This document shows positions 12,123 through 25,752 of a stretch of DNA of 64,000 nt, piece by piece. The DNA lies in contig PDHQ01000002.1 in NCBI GenBank assembly GCA_003339415.1, forward strand, positions 580,090-644,089, read 5' to 3'. Each line of letters begins with the position of its first letter. Position 1 is the first letter of the stretch. Origin of the DNA: Ophiocordyceps camponoti-saundersi (nom. inval.) (taxonomy: Eukaryota; Ascomycota; Sordariomycetes; Hypocreales; Ophiocordycipitaceae). The translations under genes and the position numbers were made by a program. Under the pieces are notes generated by a model. That model was not told the origin of the DNA. It did no database searches and worked only from the letters and a program-made list of their open reading frames with translations.

Positions 12123-13483
12123 ATGTCTACAGAACACATTCGTTACCACAACCAAAAGGCGAAAAGAAGCCTCATGCCAGAACTAGTCCCTCTCTCATTG
12201 GGCTCCCCCGTCCGTCGACGCGCCCGACTTCGACTGGTAGACGACGTCGAAGACGACGACGTCGACGAAGACGATGACACCAACAACCACGACGATAGCT
12301 GTCCTCGTTCCAATGACCATCATCGCTATAGCTATTCCAGCTCCGCCTCTCGTTCCAGCTTCGGTTCTACCGCCCAGTCCAGCTTCAGCTCGAGATCGAG
12401 CGTCAGTTCTAATGGCTCGTCTTCGAGCTGCTTTGCAAATCATCATATTACTTCTTCTTCGAGGCTCGCGCCGCCTCCTTCGCCTATACGCTTACTCCCT
12501 TCTTCTAATGCTGAGTGGAGGTCTATGCTCGGTCGTATACGGACGGCGTTTTTGGCTGCCGAGTTTGATTCGTGTTATACTCGCTGTCGCAACATCCTCG
12601 ACTACGCTCGCGATCTGGTATGTACAACGTCCATACATACGACATACATCATCACCCGTACACACTACATGAATGTCAACCCTTGAGTGCCTATTGACAA
12701 CGGCATCATCAAAAACAGGACAACGTTCCCCCCGCCTATCTCCTCTACCTCAGCTTCTACTCCGCAGCCTCCCTCGACGCCCTCGCCGGCCGTCAAACCC
12801 CTTCAAGACCGAAACTACGCCACATCCGAGCCCAATACGCCTCCGCTCTCCGCCACGCCGGCCGAGCTTCCGTCTCCGGCCCTCCGACGAGCCCGCTGCG
12901 GACAAGACAAGAAGAAGAAGAAGAAGAAGAAGAAGAAGCACAGCAACATCAAGGACAAGGACAAGATGGGGACCAAGATAAACAAGAAAAAATCATCAGC
13001 TGGTGGCCGAAATCCAAGAAGCGAGTCTCCTTTCGCGACGTCCCTCGCAATGACTCTCCCACCCTCGGCGCCGAAAGCTGGCTCCTCTCACCCTCCTCCG
13101 ACTCCTCATACGACCAACCGCTATCACCAACATCCATCCTCAAGCCCTCCCCCTCTCCTTCTTCTTCTTCTTCTCCCTCATCATCAACCTCCGTCACGCC
13201 GGCCCGTGACGAAGCCACATCATTATCGTCACCAACGCCATCACCCCATGCCGTGTCCTCCGATCGCTACAACTCGCTCCTCGCCGACATTCGCTCCCAG
13301 ATTGTCGCCCGCATCGCCTCTCTTGACGCCCAGCTCGCCGTTTGCGCAGCCAACGCCGTCTTCTCACCCGATGCCACCGCCAGGCTTGACTATCTGCGAT
13401 CTAGCGGTTGGCGCCGCCCTCGCTTCGATGCCCGTCGCTATCGGGCCTTGCGCGAGAATGCTCTGGCTGATCTGAAGGAATAG
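12123..13483 (+). CDS. Unidentified Ser/Asp-rich protein with RVSF motif
   Basis: Two exons (12123-12617 and 12719-13483) join in phase 0 over a 101-nt intron (GTATGT..ACAG) to give 419 residues. I do not recognise the family. The N-terminal 100 residues are disordered: an Arg-rich patch, an Asp/Glu run coded by GAC/GAA repeats, then a Ser-rich block. Residues about 135-200 (from AEWRSMLGRIRTAF through YLLYLSFYSAASL) look helical and span the splice site, so this is probably the conserved folded part. A Glu run follows, then WWPKSKKRVSFRDV, whose K-R-V-S-F matches the RVxF docking motif for type 1 phosphatase. A second helical, Arg-rich region ends the protein. A regulatory or scaffold role is only inference. 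Confidence 0.7.
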
Positions 13484-14204
13484 CCCTACTTCATCGCCTT
13501 CTTTTTCTCTCTATGTTATTGGCTCTCTCGGGAAAATAGGAAAGGGGGGAAACAAAAAAGTAATTCTCTACAGCGTTGTCTTCAGCAATGGTCCTCGCAG
13601 TTTTTGCACACACGACGCATCTATGGTGTCTCCTGACCTCTTACCTACTGACCTACCTGGTTGGTATCTATATCATATCCTCTCCATGGCATTTGAGAAC
13701 GTGTATCTTATACTATACATGACAGACCAACTATAAGAAAAAAAAAAGAATGAGAATAGCACTCACAACCTGCTATTAATGAACCGCGGCTCGGGGTGTG
13801 CACATTTACGTCGCCTCTCTGCCATATACTACTCATACGAACGAGGGTGATCAACGTCGATAACTGTCAATTGCTTGCTATCTGACAGCGTGGAGATAAT
13901 CCTCTTGCCCGGCAGGACGATGCTTCTCCAAAAAGAGGCAGTTTTTGCGGCTTGTCCAACCTTGTCCAAGCCAGAGATAATATCCAGTATGGCTTCTCGT
14001 CATGGTTCTCTCCCCTCTCCCATCCTGTAACCGAAGTAGGATGAACCCGTGAAGCGATATCAAAACGACAAAAACCCAAGACGTATACAATGTAAGACCA
14101 ACATGAGAACGTGTGTTTTGGGGAGGGGATGACGGGGATGAGATGCCAACACCCAAGAGGAGGATAGGGGGAAAAAAAAGAGTCTCGACACTGAGACGCG
14201 GGCG
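13484..14204. other. Convergent 3' regions
   Basis: This is the 721-bp space between the stop of the 12123 gene and the stop of the CaMK on the other strand. It contains both 3' UTRs, and no gene is seen. Confidence 0.5.
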
Positions 14205-15700
<1,496 letters not shown>

Positions 15701-16683
15701 GGCGGCGAGGACTGAGGCGGATGTCGATGCGGCCAGAGAGAAGGACTAGGAGAAGGACGAGGAGGAAGAGATGTATAAAAAGAAGAAGCAGCGGCAGCAG
15801 AGGAAGAACAGGAGCAAGAACAAGGGATGAGCAGTCTCGAAGGCGACGCGATCCAACAGCTGAACATGGACGAGGCGAGGCGAGGCGGACGAGGCGAGAC
15901 ACGAGAGGAGAGACTGAGGCTGTCGAGCCGGACGAGGGGCATTGAGGAGATTCGTACTGTATTCTCCACTCGAAAAGGGCTGCGGCCGGCGGGGGGGCTC
16001 GAGCGGCCGGGCGCAAACCCCGCCCCCACTTCTACTGTTTTGCGCACTGTCCTGATGATTACCCTCAGCGGGCTAGCTACGACATCTTACAGGCAGGCTA
16101 CGGGGCAGTAAGACGTGCAAGGCGCTCTCCGGGCTATTAGCCTCGCCGATCCGAGGCAGTGTATGTATGCATTTACAGGCGACGCCTCTGTTAACCTTTT
16201 CTTGCGCTTGCTCAAGAGCGGTTTTTTCATGGACGAAGGAAGCAAGTATGTGGTCATACTGAGATTCGGTAATCAGTAGTAACACCAAGTATTTTAGCAG
16301 GAAAAGGGTTTAATAGGCCAGCCTGAGACCGAGGCATCGTTTTATTATAACATGCCCGTATTATTCCATACTTATCATGCTTGCTTATTCGTACATAAAA
16401 CACTCTATGCTAATCGCACTCCTCTTCATCACCCCCGGCCCATGTTTTTCCTTTCCTTTCCTTCTTCACTGATGCTTTCCCTGCCAACTCACACTCCCGC
16501 TCGAGCAATAGCCAGAAGCATCCACCCTCGGCTGGACTCTTGGCGCGTCGCTTCTTACTTTACCTCTATTATCACTGGGCTGTGTCCCCCTCCTTCTCAC
16601 CCCCCCCCCCCTTTCTCCGGCCTCTTTCTCTGCAACCAACAACACAACGGCGTCGCAAAAGACGATGCCCACCATCGTCCAGC
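15701..16683. other. Divergent promoter region between CaMK and E2
   Basis: This 983-bp region lies between two divergent starts. A CT-rich leader precedes the E2 gene (about 16430-16680), and an Arg/Glu-codon-like repetitive stretch lies 5' of the kinase. No gene is supported. Confidence 0.5.
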
Positions 16684-17261
16684 ATGGCAACTCATCTGCG
16701 TGACAAGCGCGTGGCCAAGGAGCGTCAGAAGGTGAGTGACTCAGAGATAGCCTCCAGCATCCGCGGCTGATGATTCGTCCAGATAGAAAAGCATGGTCTC
16801 CCCCCCGGCATCGAGCTAGTCAACGGCGATAATCTCAAGGAGTGGATTCTCGACATCCGTGTTCTCGACGACAATCCCCTCTACCGCGACAAGACCTATC
16901 GTCTCAAGTTCCTATTTCCCGACTCGTATCCCATAGGTAGGTAGCTCTCCGTGACGATTTCCCGCTTTCTGGCCTCGCTCAAGTCGTCAAAGAACCGCCC
17001 GAGGTCACGTTCGAGGAGAAGCCCGACCGCCCCATCCCCATGCATCCGCACATCTACTCCAATGGCATCATATGCCTCGACCTCCTAGGTCATCAGGGAT
17101 GGAGCCCTGTTCAAAGCGCTGAGAGCGTCTGCATGAGCATACAAAGCATGCTCACCAGCAACTCCAAGGACGAGCGACCGCCTGGCGACGAAGAGTTTGT
17201 CCGCGGCAACCGACTGCGACCCCGAGACATAGAATTTTTATATCACGATAACACCGTTTGA
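16684..17261 (+). CDS. Ubiquitin-conjugating enzyme E2, UBE2W-like
   Basis: Three exons (16684-16731, 16783-16936, 16993-17261) give 156 residues. The third exon is placed at the acceptor AAAG because this restores YPIEPPEVTF. The upstream AG at 16982-16983 would insert three residues. The E2 fold is clear: helix 1, then DIRVLDDNPLYRDKTYRLKFLFPDSYPI, the HPHIYSNG motif and the active cysteine (about Cys95) in GIICLDLL, then SVCMSIQSML. The C-terminal part with YHDNTV matches UBE2W, which attaches ubiquitin to protein N-termini. That specific activity is family knowledge, not visible here. The length is normal for the family. Confidence 0.9.
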
Positions 17262-17615
17262 GAGTCCTGTGTCAGCGATTAATCCGTCATCTCTTTCCTC
17301 GGACCATCTCCACACGCCGGGGCGGGCGCAGTAATGGCTGGAGCGGGCTTGGAGTTTGGCCCCTGTTGCCCATTACGGCTCATCCCCATGGAAAAGAAGC
17401 GGGCAGCGTCATCATCTGCATTTTCATCAATTTTATGTACATAAATGCCATTGCGCCCGCGCCCTTGACTTGACTGTCTGATCAGACTAAGCGAAAGCGA
17501 CAGATAGACAGATGATGAGTCACTTAAAGTATGTAGACACGAACATCAGAGAGTCTTTTTTTTAATTCCCGCGCATTCGTTGCTCGCCACGTTGTAAGGT
17601 TTTCCCTAAACCTTG

Positions 17616-17677
<62 letters not shown>

Positions 17678-18236
17678 CTCCCCCCCCCCCCGCCCCCCCC
17701 CCCCCCCCCGCCGGCGAGCACGACTACGAGCCGATAGGCAAACANNNNNNNNNNGCGCACGCACACACTAGGGGTGTTTTTTTTTAGCCCCCTGCCTCGC
17801 TGTGTGCCCCCCGTCCCGAGTCTCCGCCACGCCCTTACACCCCCCCCCCCCCCCCCCCCCCTCCCCTTTCGTCACGATTATCCGTGAAGTTTATGAGAAT
17901 ACCGATGGCAGATGTAGAGACGAGCAACGGTATGGCCATGCATCCATCGATTTTCCTGCTTACATACATACATATACACATACTTACTTACCTAGGCACA
18001 CCTACATACCCAGGAAGGTGACCAGATGGGCATTGATCATCGTCAAATGTGACTGTTCGTATCAGGTATCCGTAGCCGTTGACCCTCCTCCCATCAGAGA
18101 TATTCGCAAAGACGAATACCCATCTATCGAGGCTACTGCGTTATCGCGCTATTCCTCTACCCGGGCTACAGGGAACCTCCAACGTGGGATGCGGGGTGGC
18201 TGCGAAGCCCCATCTCCCCAGACTCTTCTTAGTGCC
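17262..18236. other. Intergenic with poly-C runs and an assembly gap
   Basis: The space holds a nearly pure C tract from 17618 to about 17709 (59 uninterrupted C's at first), a 10-N gap, another C run near 17839-17861, and the promoter of VPS33. A TATCCGTA copy lies at 18067-18074. No gene is seen, and the sequence quality around the homopolymers is doubtful. Confidence 0.55.
17745..17754. other. Assembly gap (10 N)
   Basis: Ten unknown bases lie just after a long C tract. The fixed size suggests a scaffolding placeholder rather than a measured gap. Confidence 0.95.
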
Positions 18237-20376
18237 ATGTCGCCTCGCACCGAATTCAGCGCCGAGCAGGTCCGCGGCAAGGCTCGCAAAGACTTCCTCT
18301 ATCTGCTGGAGGGCGTAAGTGAACCTCATGGCATGATCCGCAGCTCGCGACTGATGGCGTCAACGGCAACGCACAGGTCCGCGGCAAGAAGAACCTCGTG
18401 TTTGATCGCAGCCTCGTCGGGCCCATTGGGACCATCGTCAAGGTCACGACGCTCCAAGAGTACGGCGTCGACAAGTTCTTCGTCCTCGAAAATGGCAATG
18501 TCGACTCGAGTCAGCATAACATCGTCTTCGTCGCGAGGGGCGAGTGTGGCCGCCATTCCGAGGCTATAGCAGGTTTGTCGGGCCTGAGCTTCGTTCCCCC
18601 CGATGGCAACGATTTGACAGCCCTCATCAGACCAGATCAAACGAGTCCGGCGCGAGAGTCAGACCAGCCACGATTTCCACATCTTTTGGGTCCCGCGCCG
18701 GACCTTTGTTGCCGACCAGCTACTCGAAGAGGCCGGTGTGCTGGGCGACGTTAACATCTCCGAACTCCCCCTATTTTTCTTCCCGCTCGAAAAAGACGTA
18801 TTGTCTCTGGAGCTCGACGATGCCTTTCGCGACCTCTACCTGTCCAAGGACGTTACACCAAATCACTTACTAGCCCGGGCCCTGATGCAAGTACAGCAGA
18901 ACCATGGCCTCTTCCCTCGCATTGTCGGCAAGGGCAGCAACGCGAAGCGCGTGGCCGACCTACTCTGTCGCCTGCGCCAGGAAGCTCTCGCTGGCGAAGA
19001 CGCTAGTAAGACGGGCCTCTCGCCGAGCACAACCAACGAGAGCGTCATAATCATCGATCGAGAAGTCGATTTGGTCACTCCGCTGCTCACGCAGCTGACG
19101 TACGAAGGTCTCATCGACGAAATCTTTGGCATTCAGAATAACCAAGCCAAGATCGACACCGCCGTCGTCGGTGCGCCCGCACAGTCGTCCGCTGCGACAT
19201 CGCAGAGCCGCAAACGCACGATTCAGCTCGACTCGACCGACAAGCTGTACGAGCAGCTGCGGGATGCAAACTTCGCCGTCGTCGGAAGCTTACTCAACAA
19301 GGTTGCCCGCCGATTGCAACAAGTCCACAGCGACTACGAGAGTAAGCAAAAGACCAAGACGCTTGCCGAGCTCAAAGAGTTTGTCGGCCGGTTACCCGGC
19401 TACCAGCAAGAGCAACAAAGTGCGAGAATCCACACGGGGCTCGCCGAGGACATTATCAAGCACACTCGCTCCGATGAGTTCAAGGGCCTGCTCGAGGTCC
19501 AGCAGAACCTCGCCGCAGGTGCGGACCCTTCGTCTCAGTTCGACGCCATTGAGGAGCTCATTGCGCGCGACACGCCGCTGCGGGAGACTCTGCGGCTGCT
19601 GTGCATCTACTCGTGCATATCGGGAGGGGTGAAGCCCAAGGAGTACGACATTTTCCGACGCTTGATCCTGCAATGCTATGGCTACCAGCACATCCTTACG
19701 CTGAGGAACCTGGAGAAGCTTCAGCTTTTTCTGTCGCGCTACTCGCCCCTCGCCGGTGTGCTACCCCTGTCGGGCGGCAGTGCTTCTGGGCCGAAAACCA
19801 ACTACGGCCTGCTGAGGAAGCAGCTGCGCCTCATCGTCGACGAGGTGCAGGAGGACAACCCAAACGACATAGCATACGTCTACAGCGGATATGCGCCTCT
19901 CTCGATCCGGCTCGTGCAGTGTGTGCTGCAGAAGCAACAACTCCTGTCCATGACAAAGGGCAGCAACGGTTCCTCCGGCGCCGGCGTCGGCGTGGCAACA
20001 CAGGGCTGGCACGGCTTCGACGAGGCTCTCAAGAACGTTCGCGGTCCGACCTTTTACGAGACGCAAAAGGGCGAGGACAAGGCCGTCAAAGCAAGAGCCA
20101 TACTCGCGGGCAGCGGACAGAAGCAAACCGTCTTCGTCGTCTTGGTGGGTGGCATTACCTTTACGGAGATTGCCGCGCTCCGATTCCTAGCCAAGCAGGA
20201 AGAAGGTGAGGATTCACTCTCATTCAAACGCCGCGGCCACCGCCATCTAACTGAGACGCACAGATCGCCGAAACATCGTCATATGTACCACGTCCATCAT
20301 CAGCGGCAACCGGATGATGGACGCCGCCATTGTGGGGGAGTCGTTTGTGCCGCAAGGGGGCGGTACCTCTGACTGA
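18237..20376 (+). CDS. Vacuolar sorting protein VPS33 (Sec1/Munc18 family)
   Basis: Four exons (18237-18314, 18377-18572, 18631-20205, 20264-20376) join in phase to give 653 residues, the usual length. Recognisable pieces are VRGKKNLVFDRSLVGPIG near the N-terminus, DFHIFWVPRRTFVADQLLEEAGVLGDV, the FFPLEKDVLSLEL segment, SVIIIDREVDLVTPLLTQLTYEGLIDE (the strongest SM-family signature), and a C-terminal NIVICTTSIISGNRMMDA. VPS33 is the SM subunit of HOPS and CORVET, which binds SNAREs during fusion at endosomes and the vacuole. The short first exon is placed by the conserved RKDFLYLLEG start. Confidence 0.93.
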
Positions 20377-21045
20377 GTCTCATTCTTTCTTCTTACGGCG
20401 TCTCTGTGGGGGATGCGATGATGAGAAGATTAGAGCAATGCTTCATGTTAAACGATAGAGCTTTCATCTCTCAGTAATGAGCATCTGAGGGAGCGTCGAG
20501 ATGTGCACAGTGTGACAGCACGAATACATACAGACAGCTAAGTGTTAGGGCTGCTAGCTGCCCTCGGACTAAGTCATGTGAGGCCACGTGACGCTAAAAC
20601 ACTAACGTAGGTACTCTCTCGGAAGACCGCTCTCATGGGATTCAGGGACCATCTGATGGATGGCAACCATTTATTCCTGCTGGGCCTCTTCTCGGTACAT
20701 GAACTGGGGGAAAAAACTCTTCAATTGTGCCTCTGGCTGCGGACACTTCAAGAACTCGCCGCTCACGGTAACTTACCAGGCTCGTCGATCGGATAGATTA
20801 CATCGTCGTCGATGAGACAGCCGATTCGGATATCCTGAAGAAGGCTTTCAGCGTGAGAGAGCCCCAGAGGTCCAAGCCTCGGCTGGCTGAAGCGAGACCT
20901 CACTCGTTCAAGAGGAGGAGGGAGGGGAACTTCTCCACGATGCGATTCATCTCGTTGCCCATAATATTATAACCCAATCGGATCGACGACGGAGGACCAT
21001 TGACAGCTCCAGCACACATCACTCATCGGCTCTGTTACCTGCGAC
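20377..21045. other. Intergenic, with a weak minus-strand coding signal
   Basis: This 669-bp region lies between VPS33 and the LSD1-like gene. On the minus strand, blocks near 20780-20844 and 20904-20962 read as plausible protein (one starts with an ATG at 20962, the other ends in an acidic DEP stretch) and can be joined by a 59-nt intron with donor GTGAGG. I could not close a full gene or name a family, so no CDS is claimed. Confidence 0.35.
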
Positions 21046-24000
21046 ATGGACATTGAAACGACGGCCCAGGGCCTCCTTCAGGGCGGTCTCAGTGATACCG
21101 ATGACATGGACTCGCTATCGTCGTCGAGGTCTATACACGTCTCTCTCACAGCAGACGCAATGGCATCGAGTCGTCCTTGCCTCAGTGGCGCCTCATCTCG
21201 ACTGCGGCAAGAGCCTTCAGTCAATCTAGTAATGGTGTCAGACTTTTCGCCGCGAAGTGTCGTCTGGCCGGCATCGGGAGAGACGGTATGTCACGCATTG
21301 GAAGCATCTTCGATGGATGCTGGCTCCGAGTAAGTGTTTTCTCCCAACTCTATTGTCACCCTATTGTCAGTTTGGTCATTGATTTTTTTTTTCTTCTCTT
21401 TTCTTTTTCCTCCCGTCTCTTCCTCTGGGAGCAAAAGCAGTGTTCAAGGATGTCCGCTGGCAGTCGCAAAGAAGGGATCCTCCCGCTCATTTGCTTCGTC
21501 TCATTCGGCTCTGACGGAATTTTCGGACCTTTCGTCTCTACCGTCGAGCGAATTTAGTAAAGCGACGACGCCCGCCGAGGGCGACTCGATTCGACAGCAA
21601 CAGAGCGAAGAGCCTCATAAGCAAAATGAGAAGCGTCATTCGATGAGTGATGACGTCCAACAAAACGATCAGCAGAACAGCCAGCCGAGTAAGCCGTCGT
21701 CCTATTATCACAACATCGAACGGCTCAGCTTTACCATCCGGCCCAAGTCAAGTATCCCTACCGACATCTCATCCCAGCAGTATGCAAACGAGTGCATCGA
21801 GGCGGCCGAGTCATCACGGCTCAATCCCTACGCGCTCCATCCCGAGGAATATCTTCTTCTCCGAGATCATATATCCCACGCTCAGGTCACGACGTATCTC
21901 AACATCAGAAACGGCATCCTCCGCCTATGGATGCGGCGCCCGTGGTTGAGTGTCACACGGCAAGATGCCGTCGGTTGCGCCAACGCCCGCTGGTTCGACG
22001 CCGCGAGCGTCTGCTATGATTGGCTGGTGCGCCGCGGCTACATCAACTTTGGCTGCGTACAGATGCCGGACGCCGAACCCGACCTGCCACGGGTTAAGAG
22101 GCGGAAGACCGTTGCGGTCGTCGGCGCTGGTATCTCCGGCCTGGCCTGCGCGAGGCAGCTGGAAGGGCTTTTCAGGCAGTATGCTGAATGGCATCACGAG
22201 AATGGGGATCAGGTCCCTCGTGTGGTGTTATTGGAAGGCAGGGCCCGTGTAGGAGGCAGAGTATACTCTCGCGAATTCAAGACCAAACCCGCAGCCGAAC
22301 AGTCCGGCTTCCCCGCGAGGAGACACACGGCAGAGATGGGCGGCATGATCATCACGGGCTTCGATCGCGGAAACCCTATGAATGTCCTGCTCCGGGGGCA
22401 ATTAGGCTTACCCTACCACGCGCTCACGGCAGACACAACGATATACGACAGCAATGGCAGGCCGGTAGACGCCATCCGTGACCAGCTAGTCGAGAAGCTC
22501 TACAACGACTGCCTCGACCGGGTGAGCGAGTTCAAGTTTAGGCCCCAGCCGTCGAAACTGATCGAGGGCAACCGCCTCCTGCTGGCCGAGGGCCGCGACA
22601 ACCTCGCCGACGGCAACAAGACGGTTATGCAGGCCGAGGAGGCGGCGGCGGCCCTCCCGCACGCGCCGCCCGTGTCGCAGCAGAACGTGCCCGACAAGGT
22701 CAACCTGGTCCCGGTGTCGGCTGACAAGCTGACAGGCCGAGTGCATAACGAGCCCGGCGTGCCGGCAACCGTGAGGGCTGCCGATAAGGCCAAGCTGATG
22801 GGCTGGAACCTCCGAGCCGCGGCCTCGGACGACTTCAACATCGACCTCGGCGAGGCGGCCTCTCGACCGGATGCGACATTGGGTTCCGTCTTGGACGAAG
22901 CCATATCGCAGTACAAGCATCTAGTCGATCTGAGTGCTCTGGACCACAGGCTCATCAATTGGCATGTAGCCAATCTCGAGTACAGCAACGCCAACAGCCT
23001 TCACAACCTGAGCCTCGCGCTGTGGGATATGGATGCCGGCAACGAGTGGGAGGGCCAACACACCATGGTCGTCGGCGGCTACCAGGGCGTCGCACGTGGC
23101 CTGCTGCAGTGTCCGACCATGCTGGACCTGACGACCAAGTTTCCCGTCAAGAGCATCCAGTATCGCGCAGACTGCTTTGACGGTCCGGCCGTCATCGAGT
23201 CGGAAGGCGGCGAGGTGATCGAGGCGGACTGCGTCGTCTGCACCGTACCGCTCGGGGTCCTGAAGCAGGGCAGCATAGCTTTTGATCCCCCGTTGCCGCC
23301 GTGGAAGACGGGCGTAATCGACCGGCTCGGCTTCGGCATCCTGAACAAGGTCGTCTTGGTGTATGACGAGGTCTTCTGGGAGCCCGACCGACACATCTTC
23401 GGCGTGCTCCGAGACGCGCCCAACCGCCACAGCACGGTGCAGAAGGACTACGGCGCGAATCGGGGCCGATTCTTCCAGTGGTTCAACGTGTCCAACACGA
23501 CGGGCCTGCCGTGCCTCATCGCGCTCGCCGGCTGCGAGACGGAGCACACGAGCAACGACCAGCTGATCGCCGAAGCGACCGAGATCCTGAGGAGCATTTT
23601 CGGCAAGGATGTGCCCTACCCGGTGGAAGCGGTCGTGACACGGTGGGGGTCGGACCGGTTCGCCAGGGGCAGCTACTCGTCCGCCGCGTCGGGGATGCTC
23701 CCCGACGATTACAACACGATGGCCCGCCCCCTGGGCAACCTGTTCTTCGCCGGCGAGCACACCATCGGCACGCACCCGGCCACGGTCCACGGCGCATACC
23801 TCTCCGGCCTCCGGGCGGCGGGCGAGGTGCTCGAGGCCATGATCGGTCCCATCGAGGTGCCGACGCCCCTCGTCCTGCCGCGGGACTCGCTCCTCTTGCA
23901 CAAGCGCAAGCAGGCGGTCGGCGACCCTCGCCAGGCCCGTCTGGAGGCGTACGAGGTCGAGATCTGGGACCACATCAGGTCGCAGATAGGCGAGCGTCCG

Positions 24001-24393
24001 GCTCGGCCCGCCAAGGCCCCAGCTAACGCCTACCTCCTCTTCAGCAAGAGACATTTCGAAGAGGTCAAGCGACGTAGCGAGGAGAACCGCAGCAGGCCCG
24101 GCAAGTCGCGCGGCGGGCCCAACGACGTGCGCGTCATGATGTCCAAGTTGTGGAAGGACGCCACGGCCGAGGAGCGGAAGCCGTTTGAGTTGGAGGCTTG
24201 TGAGCAGAAGAAGACATATGCTGATACATTGAACGTCTTCAACATGGAGTCGCAGAAGTGGGATCGCGAGGCTGCCGCCCTCCGAGCGGCGTACGAAAGG
24301 GACCATCCCAGCATCCCGGGCCCTAATGAGGCGCCGGACGACGAAACGGCATCTTCGCACAAGCATCGCCGCGTCAAAAACGCGAGTCACTGA
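21046..24393 (+). CDS. LSD1-like histone demethylase (SWIRM, amine oxidase, HMG box)
   Basis: Two exons (21046-21329 and 21441-24393) join as Asp-95 in phase over a 111-nt intron (GTAAGT..CAG) to give 1078 residues. The first 200 residues are Ser-rich and disordered. The SWIRM domain spans about 210-300. The FAD-binding glycine motif VAVVGAGISGLACA starts near 321, the conserved flavin lysine is Lys731 in LNKVVLV, and the C-terminal FAD motif GEHTIGTHPATVHGAY is near 866. An HMG-box-like domain lies at about 950-1025 (KAPANAYLLFSKRHF..SKLWKDATAEERKPFE). Flavin-dependent amine oxidases of this type remove mono- and dimethyl groups from histone H3 lysines in the nucleus, and fungal members often carry an HMG box. 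An ATG inside the downstream open frame would lose the N-terminus and is less likely. Confidence 0.92.
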
Positions 24394-24634
24394 ACACGAT
24401 TCGCCTGATAGATGTTACATAAAGAATTACTTTGGTTACAAGGCCAAGAGCGCTAGAAGAAGAAACAAGGACGTTGCTACATTCGAGGAATTAAGGGAGA
24501 TGAAGCGCCGTGACGAGTCGCTACCTTTCTCGCAGGGAATGCTGGCAGGCAGACAACCTACGTTGATGGTCATCGCAACCTCTAAAGCTGTAGTACAGAA
24601 GGAGAGTTTTGCTCTCGAAAACGCCCTAGCTCGT

Positions 24635-25752
24635 CTACATATCGGCCGAGGCGGTGGCACCGGTGATGATCTCAACCAACTCTCCCGTGATGACGGCCTG
24701 TCGAGTACGGTTGTACAGGATCTGATATTTGCCAATCATCTCACCGGCGTTCTTCGAGGCATTCTGTGTTTTGTTTTCCTTTGGTCAGAAGTAGCAGCTT
24801 GGGTGGCCGGTGCGGGGAAAGACTCACGTCCATGGCGTTGCGTCTCGCCGACTGCTCGCAAGCGTGGCCCTCAGCCAAGGCCCAGTAGAGTGAGTTGGCA
24901 AGGCTGTACTCGCGGAGGTTGGAGAGAACCTCGTCGTCGACCTCAAAGGCAGCGATGTTGGCTGTCCGAAAGAGATTAGCGAGTGAGTGACATAGTCAGA
25001 GGCAAGACAAACGCACGGGACTGGACGATGGCCTCTTCAGAATAGGCCTCGATAAAGGTAGGCTCGTAGCTCTGGGCGTTGAGAAATTTGTTGTACATGA
25101 TCTGAACCTCGGCGTAGTCGGTGGGTAGCATGACGATCTGGTCCGCGATGGACTGTGCATCGGCGAAGGTGGGAACGTCCTTTCCGACGCCGGAGAAGGT
25201 GAGACGGATGTTGCTTGCGTTTGTGCGCTGGAGCTGCGACTTGCACTTCTCGCCGATGATGACGAGGTCGAAGGGGGGTTCCGAGGCGGCCATGGCGCGA
25301 ATCTTGCGGCTCATACCGGAGTGGATGCCGCCGCAGAGGCCCTTGTCGGAGGAGCAGACGATGACGAGCTTCTTGTCGCTACCCTCTTCCTTGAGGGGCG
25401 CCGTCTCTGCTGCCTCGAAGACTTCGTTTGACGTTTGACCGTACTTGCGCGACTCGAGCATGGTTCGCTGGGCGCGATTGAGTTTGGTCGAAGCCACGAT
25501 CTTCATGGTGTTTGTGATCTTTTCGATGTTGCGAATTGACTTGAGTCGGCCTTCGATTTCGCGGAGGGTTGCGTAGCCAGCTGCCGGGGTAGCAGTAGCA
25601 GCAGCAGCAGCAGCTCTAAGTATGCATGGTATCGTCAGTTCGTTGGGGGGGGTGGTGTTGAGAGGGGAAGCTATAAGCTTCTTTGTCAAGGCTTCTCTTG
25701 CTCACCGGGTTGGAGCAGCTCGAAGAGCCGGTCGGGCTGCCCGTGAAAGCAT
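24635..25752 (-). CDS. Mitochondrial ATP synthase gamma subunit
   Basis: Four exons (25706-25752, 25017-25615, 24828-24961, 24635-24763) give 302 residues. The N-terminus ([16 protein letters not shown] then an Ala run) is a mitochondrial presequence. The mature part begins [32 protein letters not shown], the classic gamma N-terminal helix. The C-terminal helix contains [29 protein letters not shown]. Gamma is the central rotor stalk of F1, which couples proton flow to ATP synthesis in the inner membrane. An Ala run coded by GCT repeats sits at the splice site of exon 2. It is convergent with the LSD1 gene (241 bp between stops) and divergent from TOP1. Confidence 0.95.

Noticed and set aside
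17524..17766. Open frame with poly-Gly running across the N gap
   Set aside because: It is made of the C/G homopolymer and unknown bases.
21334..21440. Start of LSD1 at an ATG inside the first intron
   Set aside because: It begins with a Phe-rich stretch coded by the intron's polypyrimidine tract. The spliced model with an upstream exon joins in phase and gives a normal N-terminus.
22921..24390. 489-codon minus-strand open frame across the LSD1 gene
   Set aside because: It is antisense to the amine oxidase and HMG exons, which are clearly conserved. The protein has biased composition and no domain.
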